A stretch of 64,000 bases of DNA, taken from NCBI GenBank assembly GCA_026874595.1, contig CM049308.1, forward strand, positions 94,789,624-94,853,623. The letters run 5' to 3'. The notes beneath the pieces are model-generated. The model did not search any database, was not told the DNA's origin, and saw only the letters and a program-made list of their open reading frames with translations. Shown here piece by piece: positions 62,501 through 64,000 of this stretch. The translations under genes were made by a program, and so were the position numbers. How positions within the stretch are numbered: position 1 is the first letter of the stretch; every line of letters begins with the position of its first letter. The DNA is from Sipunculus nudus. Its lineage: Eukaryota; Annelida; Sipuncula; Golfingiida; Sipunculidae.

Positions 62501-64000
62501 CTAATACCGTGCACGTGCCGCTCCTTGATGGTAAGTTGTAACAATTAATTCAAGGGTTACTAAATTCAGTTTTAGAGCCCATTTAAGAAATTAGGTGAAT
62601 AAATTCAAACTAAATTATTCTTTCTATCCTTCAGTTGTCTTTAGTCAGTTAAAATCATGCCCAATGCGACGGATTGGGACTCGTCACGCGTGCGCAAACT
62701 AATCATAGTCTAATGAATTGACCCTCGTTTGACGATCTTTAACAGTGTAAAGAGTTGCTCGATTGTTATAATAATTTTCCTCAGACATTTTTAGTTTATT
62801 AATTCAGTCATTTAACAAGGAATGATACTTAAAATCCATAAGTATCAGGTGGTTGGGACGCCTCTGAAGTCTGGGTGTGACCTATATTATGGACTTTTCC
62901 TGAAACTAAACTTGGACAGCTACTCCCCTGGGGGATCCTAAAAGTCAGGGTGCGACTTGTAATAAGGATGCGACTTCTGCAACGACTTTTACGGTATCAC
63001 CCTCTTACAGAAAAATCAATATTAAACTCTCACTAACATAATGGACCAAGTATTTGGTTTTCAATCCCACATTTTTTGGCTGTGGGTGGTTTTGTTTTCC
63101 TGAGGAGATTCCACCAGGTTTTACTGGTCAGGGATCATAATACTTTTAAGGTTTCATCTTTCCAATAGAAAGGCATTAATTCAGGTTTGCCTATCCCCAG
63201 AAAAAAAATTTGCGTTTCTGCTACAGATGCATCCTACCACCAAATCAAAATTATATCGGAAACAGGAAAATGTAGGAGATAAGGGACTAAATCCCAGAAA
63301 GCATAAGAAATTATAGACCATTTTTATAGCAATATATATATGAAATATGGGGAATCGATTGTAGACTATCTGTAAAATATTTTGTTTTGTGTCATGTTTA
63401 TTGTTACTTATCAGCTGCTAATGTGGTAAAAACATCAAGGTATTCACCTTTCCAGTGGATAGGTACAAAATAAGAAATGCCTTTCCGTTCACGTGTTTGC
63501 GTTAAGTCATTATTACTGCCCCTGCTGATAGTAAACTTGATGTGTAACATGAACTGACAGAGCCTCTGTTTTTCATCCTGGTTTGTGTGACTTGTGTTGT
63601 GCATTTATTTTAAACATTATGATGCTTAGACTGGGTCATTTTATATGATAAACTTTCTCCTGAGTTTTAGGTGATAATTGGCAATTAAGAATGTTTACTC
63701 TCAAATTTAAGAGCGTACATGACGCATTACATCGTCTTTTGGACAAGGTGTGTGTTAGTTGCTACAGACATGGCATAACGTAACTATTGACTTCAAAATA
63801 TGGTACTGTCAGGTGGATTTACTGGAGGTTGGCCGTGGGGAGAGGTTCTACTGAGGTTCAGTAAACTCAGTGTTCATCATTAGGAAGTACACAGTGTGTT
63901 GTAGCATCTGTAATCAAGATCACATGTTAAAGATCTATCTGTATCAAGTTTGTTTGATTTCAGCGTGTCAAATTTCTAAGGCAAATGCAGGTATTGGGTT
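17249..64000 (+). CDS. TTLL5: TTLL5-type tubulin polyglutamylase gene (partial, multi-exon; 3' part beyond window)
   Basis: This gene encodes a glutamate ligase that adds glutamate side chains to tubulin tails on microtubules, for example in cilia and centrioles. Twenty exons join without a frame break (phases checked by exon length) into 568 residues. Residues 1-44 are acidic and Ser/Asp-rich. The TTL ATP-grasp domain runs from about 48 to 418. Its landmarks are WTG at 49-51, GERYHLAYK at exon 2/3, [12 protein letters not shown] in exon 5, [13 protein letters not shown] at 197-209 (K200, ATP contact), KFDLRLYV at 241-248, [10 protein letters not shown] at 286-295, and FDVLV then LEVNLSPSL at 372-393 (E386 and N388, metal ligands). 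Residues 474-530 match the cationic microtubule-binding segment ([19 protein letters not shown]). The AGFICQDP junction after the catalytic domain and [13 protein letters not shown] favour TTLL5 over TTLL4 or TTLL7, from memory of the human proteins. Human TTLL5 is about 1,280 residues, so over half of the protein lies beyond 64,000. Confidence 0.93.
17307..17348 (+). promoter_or_regulatory. Upstream ORF in TTLL5 5' UTR
   Basis: An ATG with G at -3 and G at +4 opens a 13-codon frame ([13 protein letters not shown]) that stops at 17346-17348, 23 nt before the main start. Its start context is at least as good as that of the main ATG, so it may damp translation of TTLL5. It is the nearest upstream ATG I noticed. 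Confidence 0.4.
17887..19770 (+). mobile_element. TTTTAGCTCAGCTG-family element, copy 3, in intron 1
   Basis: It starts TTTTAGCTCAGCTGACTGTA and ends CAGCTGAGCGCCGTGACCCA, then TGGGTCCCTTG (19737-19768). A second end-like segment, ATGACCCATGGGTCCTTTG, lies at 19147-19165, so the interval may be two overlapping copies or an element with a duplicated end. It lies 385 bp after exon 1. Confidence 0.55.
19771..21240. other. Intron 1, non-repetitive part
   Basis: No exon or element recognised. Contains a short diverged repeat (GTGATATGGACATT..., three copies at 19777-19880) and a 16-G run at 19929-19944. Confidence 0.4.
21240..21670. repeat. Diverged dispersed-repeat remnant
   Basis: Three imperfect units share GACTGGTGGTACCACCTA-like text followed by TTTGTGGTGTCCATCT. 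The same text occurs at 42027-42150 in the intron 6 repeat. This marks it as TE-derived, probably from the GTCTGGGG family. Confidence 0.45.
21780..22170. repeat. 22-bp minisatellite, about 17 copies
   Basis: The unit is CCAGGTATCTAGAGTCTTGT plus GA, with substitutions. It is followed by decaying copies to about 22240. Intronic, non-coding. Confidence 0.85.
22425..22672. repeat. 39-bp minisatellite, about 6 copies
   Basis: The unit TAGTAGTCACAGTACATGTA, CTTGTTTCTACATCTGCCT contains the perfect palindrome AGTACATGTACT. Copies are nearly identical, implying recent expansion. The open minus-strand frame ([13 protein letters not shown] repeats) follows from the 39-bp length and is not called. 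Confidence 0.9.
22673..23439. other. Intron 1 spacer
   Basis: Unique-looking A+T-rich sequence between minisatellites; no exon-like segment. Confidence 0.4.
23440..27765. repeat. 60-bp minisatellite, about 72 copies, with higher-order structure
   Basis: The unit is TACTAAATACCTGGACTACT, ACTATATGTCCATGTTTAAA, CAAATTTCTCATTCCCTGTG. Variant blocks recur in order. The TTAATAGATGGACTACTACT variant occurs at about 23823, 24241 and 25804. The TATATAAATGTCCATGTTTA variant occurs at about 25099 and 26727. This implies duplication of segments of roughly 1.6 kb. The 60-bp length keeps frames open on both strands; those ORFs are not called. Confidence 0.95.
27766..28559. other. Intron 1 spacer
   Basis: No gene seen. 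The last 180 bp (28360-28550) contain degenerate CACCTCCACCCCAGTGGCCT repeats that grade into the next array. Confidence 0.4.
28560..32935. repeat. 33-bp minisatellite, about 130 copies
   Basis: The unit is TTGACCTTCCTAGAACATAT, CTCTTTCACCTCA, with C/T, G/A and AGAA/AGGA variants. Copies are most uniform between 28.7 and 31.8 kb and decay at both edges. Because 33 is a multiple of three and the unit lacks stops, it creates an unbroken 1,084-codon minus-strand frame (11-residue [11 protein letters not shown] repeats) and 500-codon plus-strand frames. Confidence 0.95.
32936..33360. repeat. Degenerate ~38-bp repeat
   Basis: The unit is CAGTGACCAGGTATCCCTAG, CAACACCTCCTTCACCT, many copies with indels. 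Scattered copies also occur at 32300-32460. It shares CACCTCAGTGACC with the 33-bp array and is probably related by descent. Confidence 0.8.
33740..34275. repeat. 44-bp minisatellite, about 12 copies
   Basis: The unit is CTGTCTGTTCTCTCATCTCC, TGGCCCATTAGATCTGCAGT, TCAA. Well conserved and non-coding. Confidence 0.9.
34300..36350. repeat. 35-bp minisatellite, about 57 copies, ending ~110 bp before exon 2
   Basis: The unit is TTCTCTGGTTATTCTTCATC, TCATCAGATCTGTAA with two alternating variants (CATCAG and TTTCAACAG). Each unit is pyrimidine-rich and has CATCAG|A or CAACAG|A, resembling a 3' splice site. No exon 2 sequence is present in the unit. Confidence 0.92.
36461..36570 (+). CDS. TTLL5: TTLL5 exon 2 (start of TTL domain)
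   Basis: Acceptor ATTTTTTCAG, donor GTATGATG. It encodes [23 protein letters not shown] and [10 protein letters not shown]. The WTG...P.L.F motif opens the TTL domain in TTLL5-like proteins. Length 110 nt, entering with one base and leaving with one. It is preceded by the 19-kb intron 1. Confidence 0.93.
37188..37270 (+). CDS. TTLL5: TTLL5 exon 3
   Basis: The acceptor is a T-tract followed by AAG; the donor is GTAAGTGA. It encodes [20 protein letters not shown] then ILGSHGFSE. The motif ERYHL.YK is highly conserved in TTLL4/5. Its 3' end and donor are repeated three more times in the following intron. Confidence 0.93.
37271..37455 (+). repeat. Tandem copies of exon 3 3' end and donor (3 extra copies, ~60 bp)
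   Basis: After the real donor at 37271, the text ATGTAAACT.CTGC, GGATCACAT and TTTAGTGAG recurs with junction-equivalent positions at 37330, 37391 and 37450 (spacing 59, 61, 59). In the copies the donor GT reads AT, TT and AT respectively, so none is usable. Confidence 0.8.
37623..37729 (+). CDS. TTLL5: TTLL5 exon 4
   Basis: Acceptor TTATCATTCAG, donor GTAAGTAA. It encodes [20 protein letters not shown] and [13 protein letters not shown]. The segments [10 protein letters not shown] and QKVNHFPRS are TTLL5-type signatures contributing to the N-terminal part of the TTL core. Confidence 0.95.
37870..37933 (+). CDS. TTLL5: TTLL5 exon 5
   Basis: Acceptor TTTCTGTCATCAG, donor GTTAGTGT. It encodes [20 protein letters not shown] plus K. 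The RKDRL.KNI.RMQ motif is conserved across the polyglutamylating TTLLs. Confidence 0.95.
38416..38482 (+). CDS. TTLL5: TTLL5 exon 6
   Basis: Acceptor CTTGGTTTCAG, donor GTAAGTAT. It encodes [20 protein letters not shown] followed by FC. This is the stretch before the ATP-binding lysine segment (P.TF.LP.E in relatives). It ends in phase 1 and joins exon 7 as A|GT. Confidence 0.94.
38483..42461. other. Intron 6
   Basis: A 3,979-bp intron. 38.5-41.4 kb shows nothing recognisable beyond A+T-rich sequence. 41467-42437 is a dispersed repeat that opens TTTTAGCTCAGCTGACTGGC and closes with a G-run plus GTCTGGGGATACTATCGCAC, then CTGTGGTGTCAAG. It therefore joins the start of one family to the end of the other, either as a chimera or as two abutting insertions. 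Confidence 0.55.
42462..42544 (+). CDS. TTLL5: TTLL5 exon 7 (ATP-binding lysine)
   Basis: Acceptor TACCTGTTTTAG, donor GTAAGTTT. It encodes [20 protein letters not shown] and [21 protein letters not shown] is the hallmark ATP-grasp element, with K200 contacting ATP. The intron before it (38483-42461) carries a dispersed repeat ending only about 25 bp upstream of the acceptor. Confidence 0.96.
42976..43045 (+). CDS. TTLL5: TTLL5 exon 8
   Basis: Acceptor CTTGTCTTACAG, donor GTAGGTTT. It encodes [20 protein letters not shown] then LVDG. The segment [11 protein letters not shown] is conserved in TTLL5. The last 55 nt-scale segment spanning this donor seeds the tandem array that follows. Confidence 0.95.
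43046..43665 (+). repeat. Tandem copies of exon 8 3' end and donor (55 bp, ~11 copies)
   Basis: The unit GTAGGTTTTATACTCATTAT, TTCACGATACCTCAACAATC, CTCTGTTAGTTGATG spans exon 8's last codons and its donor. Junction-equivalents are at 43046 (real), 43101, 43156, 43211, 43266 and 43321, then less regular. The donor GT is intact in some copies (43101, 43211, 43321) and lost in others (CA at 43156, GC at 43266). Confidence 0.88.
44011..44095 (+). CDS. TTLL5: TTLL5 exon 9 (KFDxRxYV motif)
   Basis: Acceptor TACTATGTTTCAG, donor GTAGGTCT. It encodes [20 protein letters not shown] and [14 protein letters not shown] is a core ATP-grasp motif whose Asp and Arg line the active site in TTL family structures. 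Confidence 0.96.
44389..44490 (+). CDS. TTLL5: TTLL5 exon 10 (HLTNYSVNK motif)
   Basis: Acceptor TTTCTTTCTCCAG, donor GTAAGTCC. It encodes [20 protein letters not shown] and [13 protein letters not shown]. The HLTNYS.NK motif is diagnostic of TTLL enzymes. The last ~41 nt plus donor are repeated about 12 times in the next intron. Confidence 0.96.
44491..45330 (+). repeat. Tandem copies of exon 10 3' end and donor (67 bp, ~12 copies)
   Basis: The unit AACACCAGTTACAGTGTTAA, CAAGAAGAATTATGACTATG, TTAAATAAGTCCTTATGGCC, TTATGCT repeats exon 10's end (ACCAATTACAGTGTTAACAA...) with its donor. Junction-equivalents are exactly 67 bp apart from 44491 to 45094. Copies at 44558-44960 read ATAAGT instead of GTAAGT. 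The copy at 45094 keeps GTAAGT. More decayed copies continue to about 45330. Confidence 0.92.
45483..45574 (+). CDS. TTLL5: TTLL5 exon 11
   Basis: Acceptor GTTCTGTCATAG, donor GTAAACCA. It encodes [20 protein letters not shown] and [18 protein letters not shown] is strongly conserved in TTLL4/5. Entry and exit phases fit its neighbours. Confidence 0.95.
46150..47300. repeat. 25-bp minisatellite, about 46 copies, ending ~50 bp before exon 12
   Basis: The unit is TGTACATGTCTGTGTGCCCC, TCAGC with T/C and A/C variants. It has no stop in any plus-strand frame, hence three overlapping ~1.1-kb frames that are not genes. Each unit contains a pyrimidine stretch and CCCCTCAG|CTGTACATG, which loosely resembles the exon 12 acceptor GCAG|CTCTTATG. 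Confidence 0.93.
47353..47460 (+). CDS. TTLL5: TTLL5 exon 12
   Basis: Acceptor TTGCCTGTGGCAG, donor GTGGGTGG. It encodes [20 protein letters not shown] and [15 protein letters not shown]. The helix [11 protein letters not shown]...ATACK..(V/M)P is TTLL5-like. A 25-bp minisatellite ends about 50 bp upstream. Confidence 0.95.
47887..48043 (+). repeat. 74-bp duplication of intron 12 / exon 13 junction
   Basis: 47941-48014 is repeated from 48015 into exon 13. The upstream copy has its own TTATTTTACAG acceptor (AG at 47968-47969) followed by AACTGTATGTTTTTGATGTT, which differs from the start of exon 13 by one base (GTT for GGT), then diverges. A third, older partial copy lacking the AG lies at 47887-47940. 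Confidence 0.9.
48044..48125 (+). CDS. TTLL5: TTLL5 exon 13 (metal-binding ExN motif)
   Basis: Acceptor TTATTTTACAG, donor GTCAGTTT. It encodes [20 protein letters not shown] and NLSPSLAC. D373, E386 and N388 fit the Mg-ATP ligands of the ATP-grasp fold. A 74-bp segment including the acceptor and the first exon bases is duplicated immediately upstream. Confidence 0.96.
48262..48898. repeat. 21-bp minisatellite, about 30 copies, with 252-bp higher-order period
   Basis: The unit is CTGTCTGCTGAGACTAACCC plus C. The variant order starting at 48301 repeats at 48553, i.e. a block of 12 units (252 bp) was duplicated. Frames on both strands stay open because 21 is a multiple of three; not called as coding. 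Confidence 0.93.
49113..49174 (+). CDS. TTLL5: TTLL5 exon 14
   Basis: Acceptor CTCTCTTTGCAG, donor GTGAGATC. It encodes [20 protein letters not shown] plus the first base of G. The C.(A/S)PLDLKIK segment after the ExN motif distinguishes TTLL5 from other TTLLs. Confidence 0.95.
49330..50967 (+). repeat. 21-bp array built from the exon 15 acceptor (~78 subunits)
   Basis: Subunits alternate as TTGTATTCAGGATTTATCTT, TCGTTTTCAGGATTAATCAT and TCGTATTTAGGATTTATCTT, forming a 63-bp higher-order unit in the right half. Each contains YAG|GATT(T/A)ATC, the same text as the real acceptor and the first bases of exon 15 (TTCAG|GATTTATCTGCC). The left part (49330-49800) is older and more diverged. Confidence 0.93.
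50968..51035 (+). CDS. TTLL5: TTLL5 exon 15 (acceptor embedded in 21-bp repeat array)
   Basis: The acceptor TGTATTCAG at 50967 is the last copy of the TTCAG|GATTTATC unit that fills the preceding 1.6 kb. The exon encodes [20 protein letters not shown] then SK and ends at donor GTAAGATG. GF.CQDP follows the catalytic domain in TTLL5. This start was chosen because FICQDP begins here and phase 1 entry is kept. Upstream copies of the same acceptor could be used in the same frame. Confidence 0.9.
51036..52158. other. Intron 15
   Basis: Non-repetitive A+T-rich intron; no additional exon or element recognised. Confidence 0.5.
52159..52197 (+). CDS. TTLL5: TTLL5 exon 16 (39 nt)
   Basis: Acceptor GATTTTGACTTGCAG, donor GTAAGTCT. 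It encodes [13 protein letters not shown]. It is short, symmetric (phase 0-0) and basic, in the linker between catalytic and microtubule-binding parts. Because removing it keeps frame, it could be an optional exon. Homology here is weak, so the call rests on splice sites and frame. Confidence 0.78.
52198..53337. other. Intron 16, left part
   Basis: No repeat or exon-like segment recognised in this stretch. Confidence 0.45.
53338..54392. repeat. 74-bp minisatellite, about 14 copies
   Basis: The unit is CCTGTCACATGATGGATAAC, ATCAGATTCAGATTTCACAG, TATAGTGACTGACTTTGTGA, ATGTTGACTGACAG. Copies differ by a few substitutions. It shows no similarity to exon 16 or 17. Confidence 0.93.
54393..56007. 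other. Intron 16, right part
   Basis: Contains three to four ~60-bp diverged repeats (TTACAGACTAAT...TTATTTGCTGTGATTTGAT) at 54910-55100. A two-copy ~53-bp repeat (CAGTTATTTATATCATAAAC) lies at 55267-55355. The candidate micro-exon at 55118 is the only exon-like segment. Confidence 0.5.
55118..55141 (+). CDS. Candidate 24-nt micro-exon between TTLL5 exons 16 and 17
   Basis: The acceptor TTTAATTCAAACAG and donor GTTTGTTG bound ACA GGG CTT GTC CCT TTT TCT AAG (TGLVPFSK). It is phase 0 on both sides, so it could be included between exons 16 and 17 without changing frame. The donor is only moderately good. Transcript evidence is needed to count it as real. Confidence 0.22.
56008..56180 (+). CDS. 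TTLL5: TTLL5 exon 17 (microtubule-binding segment)
   Basis: Acceptor TTGTGATTCAG, donor GTAAGTTA. It encodes a Gly/Ser/Lys-rich linker, then [20 protein letters not shown] and [16 protein letters not shown]. The (A/S)RRGG(F/W)(I/V)RIFP and W.(I/L)YG motifs belong to the cationic microtubule-binding region of TTLL5. The exon's last ~50 nt with its donor are repeated about 48 times downstream. Confidence 0.95.
56181..59440 (+). repeat. 67-bp array of exon 17 3' end plus donor, about 48 copies
   Basis: The unit is GTAAGTACAGCCATCATAGA, GGCTGGGTCCGGATATTCCC, GTCACTGGACTGCTGGGAAC, TGTATGG. It repeats the exon's GGCTGGGTCCGGATATTCCC...TGTATGG and its donor. Nearly every copy keeps GTAAGT. Read in the exon frame each copy still spells [13 protein letters not shown] before TAA. 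A shorter 63-bp variant (GTAAGTAGTCATC) is interspersed. The last copy decays at 59400-59440. Confidence 0.96.
59441..59938. other. Intron 17, right part
   Basis: Unique A+T-rich intron leading to exon 18; nothing else recognised. Confidence 0.5.
59939..60001 (+). CDS. TTLL5: TTLL5 exon 18
   Basis: Acceptor GTTTACTTGCAG, donor GTCAGTCG. It encodes [20 protein letters not shown] plus R across the junction. YGSYL...T..N.ML...LF..R is the conserved end of the microtubule-binding segment. Phases fit on both sides. Confidence 0.93.
60385..60447 (+). CDS. TTLL5: TTLL5 exon 19
   Basis: Acceptor GTATCTGTTGCTAG, donor GTAAGCAA. It encodes [20 protein letters not shown] and K, a Ser-rich low-complexity linker. 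Evidence is splice sites plus frame continuity; I recognise no motif. Confidence 0.8.
60490..60890. repeat. Degenerate GTAACAG/GTACAGT simple repeat
   Basis: Short AGTAACAG, GTACAGTAA and similar words recur irregularly through intron 19 up to the exon 20 acceptor. It is too irregular to give a unit length. Confidence 0.6.
60900..60951 (+). CDS. TTLL5: TTLL5 exon 20
   Basis: Acceptor ATGTATTTTCCAG, donor GTACGTAT. It encodes [17 protein letters not shown]. The frame is continuous from exon 19 (AA|G). It sits near where relatives have L..A.Y in the segment after the microtubule-binding region. Last firm exon in the window. Confidence 0.8.
61145..62995. mobile_element. 1.85-kb DNA element with TA-flanked inverted ends
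   Basis: The left end 61145-61170 (ACCGTAAAAGTTGTTGCAGA, AGTCGC) is the reverse complement of 62970-62995 with one mismatch, and TA abuts both sides. The word GTGCGACTTGTAATA recurs in direct orientation inside both ends (61225 and 62950 areas), a likely transposase-binding site. TA flanks suggest a Tc1/mariner- or pogo-type mobiliser. Only an 85-codon frame (61936-62193) is present, so it is non-autonomous or gutted. Confidence 0.7.
62996..63963. other. Intron 20, right part
   Basis: No recognised element or firm exon up to the candidate exon at 63964. Confidence 0.45.
63964..63990 (+). CDS. TTLL5: Candidate TTLL5 exon 21 (27 nt)
   Basis: Acceptor TTTGTTTGATTTCAG at 63963 and donor GTATTG at 63991 bound RVKFLRQMQ in phase 0, matching the phase left by exon 20. 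It is short and basic, plausible for the basic helix after the microtubule-binding region, but nothing downstream is visible to confirm it. Confidence 0.45.

Overview
The window is animal nuclear DNA, A+T-rich, with introns and dense in transposable-element debris and minisatellites. Two dispersed repeat families are, as I recall, typical of mollusc (especially bivalve) genomes: one opening TTTTAGCTCAGCTGACTG and one bounded by CCCCAGAC...GTCTGGGG. A bivalve or other mollusc is the best guess. This is inference, not a database result.

One real gene dominates: a tubulin polyglutamylase of the TTLL5 type on the + strand. I assembled 20 exons whose splice phases all agree. The start codon is at 17372 and the last firm exon ends at 60951. 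Together they give 568 codons covering an acidic N-terminus, the whole TTL ATP-grasp catalytic domain and the cationic microtubule-binding segment. A 27-nt candidate 21st exon lies at the right edge, and the long C-terminal region is beyond the window. A CpG-rich stretch near 9.1 kb with NRF1- and ETS-like motifs is a candidate promoter and first non-coding exon.

Layout: 1-9.0 kb holds TE relics: a decayed minus-strand coiled-coil protein gene, a 5'-truncated LINE with its A-tail, a MITE, and a GTCTGGGG-family element. 9.6-12.0 kb holds a 1.48-kb element with perfect 23-bp inverted ends, a 469-bp fold-back element and two tRNA-like modules. 13.4-19.8 kb holds three TTTTAGCTCAGCTG elements, one with a periodic array of nuclear-receptor-like half-sites; the first coding exon lies between the second and third. 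Intron 1 (17503-36460) is mostly minisatellite, with units of 22, 39, 60, 33, about 38, 44 and 35 bp. 36.4-61 kb holds the remaining exons, interleaved with further arrays. 61.1-63.0 kb is a TA-flanked inverted-repeat DNA element.

The most unusual observation is that at least six exon edges of this one gene (exons 3, 8, 10, 13, 15 and 17) have themselves been tandemly duplicated into the adjacent intron. The resulting minisatellites have repeat units that contain a copy of the exon end plus its splice site. Some arrays keep dozens of intact GTAAGT donors (exon 17), some have lost the donor GT in amplified copies (exons 3 and 10), and one (exon 15) is a run of YAG acceptors whose proximal part stays in frame with the exon. 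The very long open reading frames in the window (up to 1,084 codons) are by-products of stop-free repeat units and are not called as genes.
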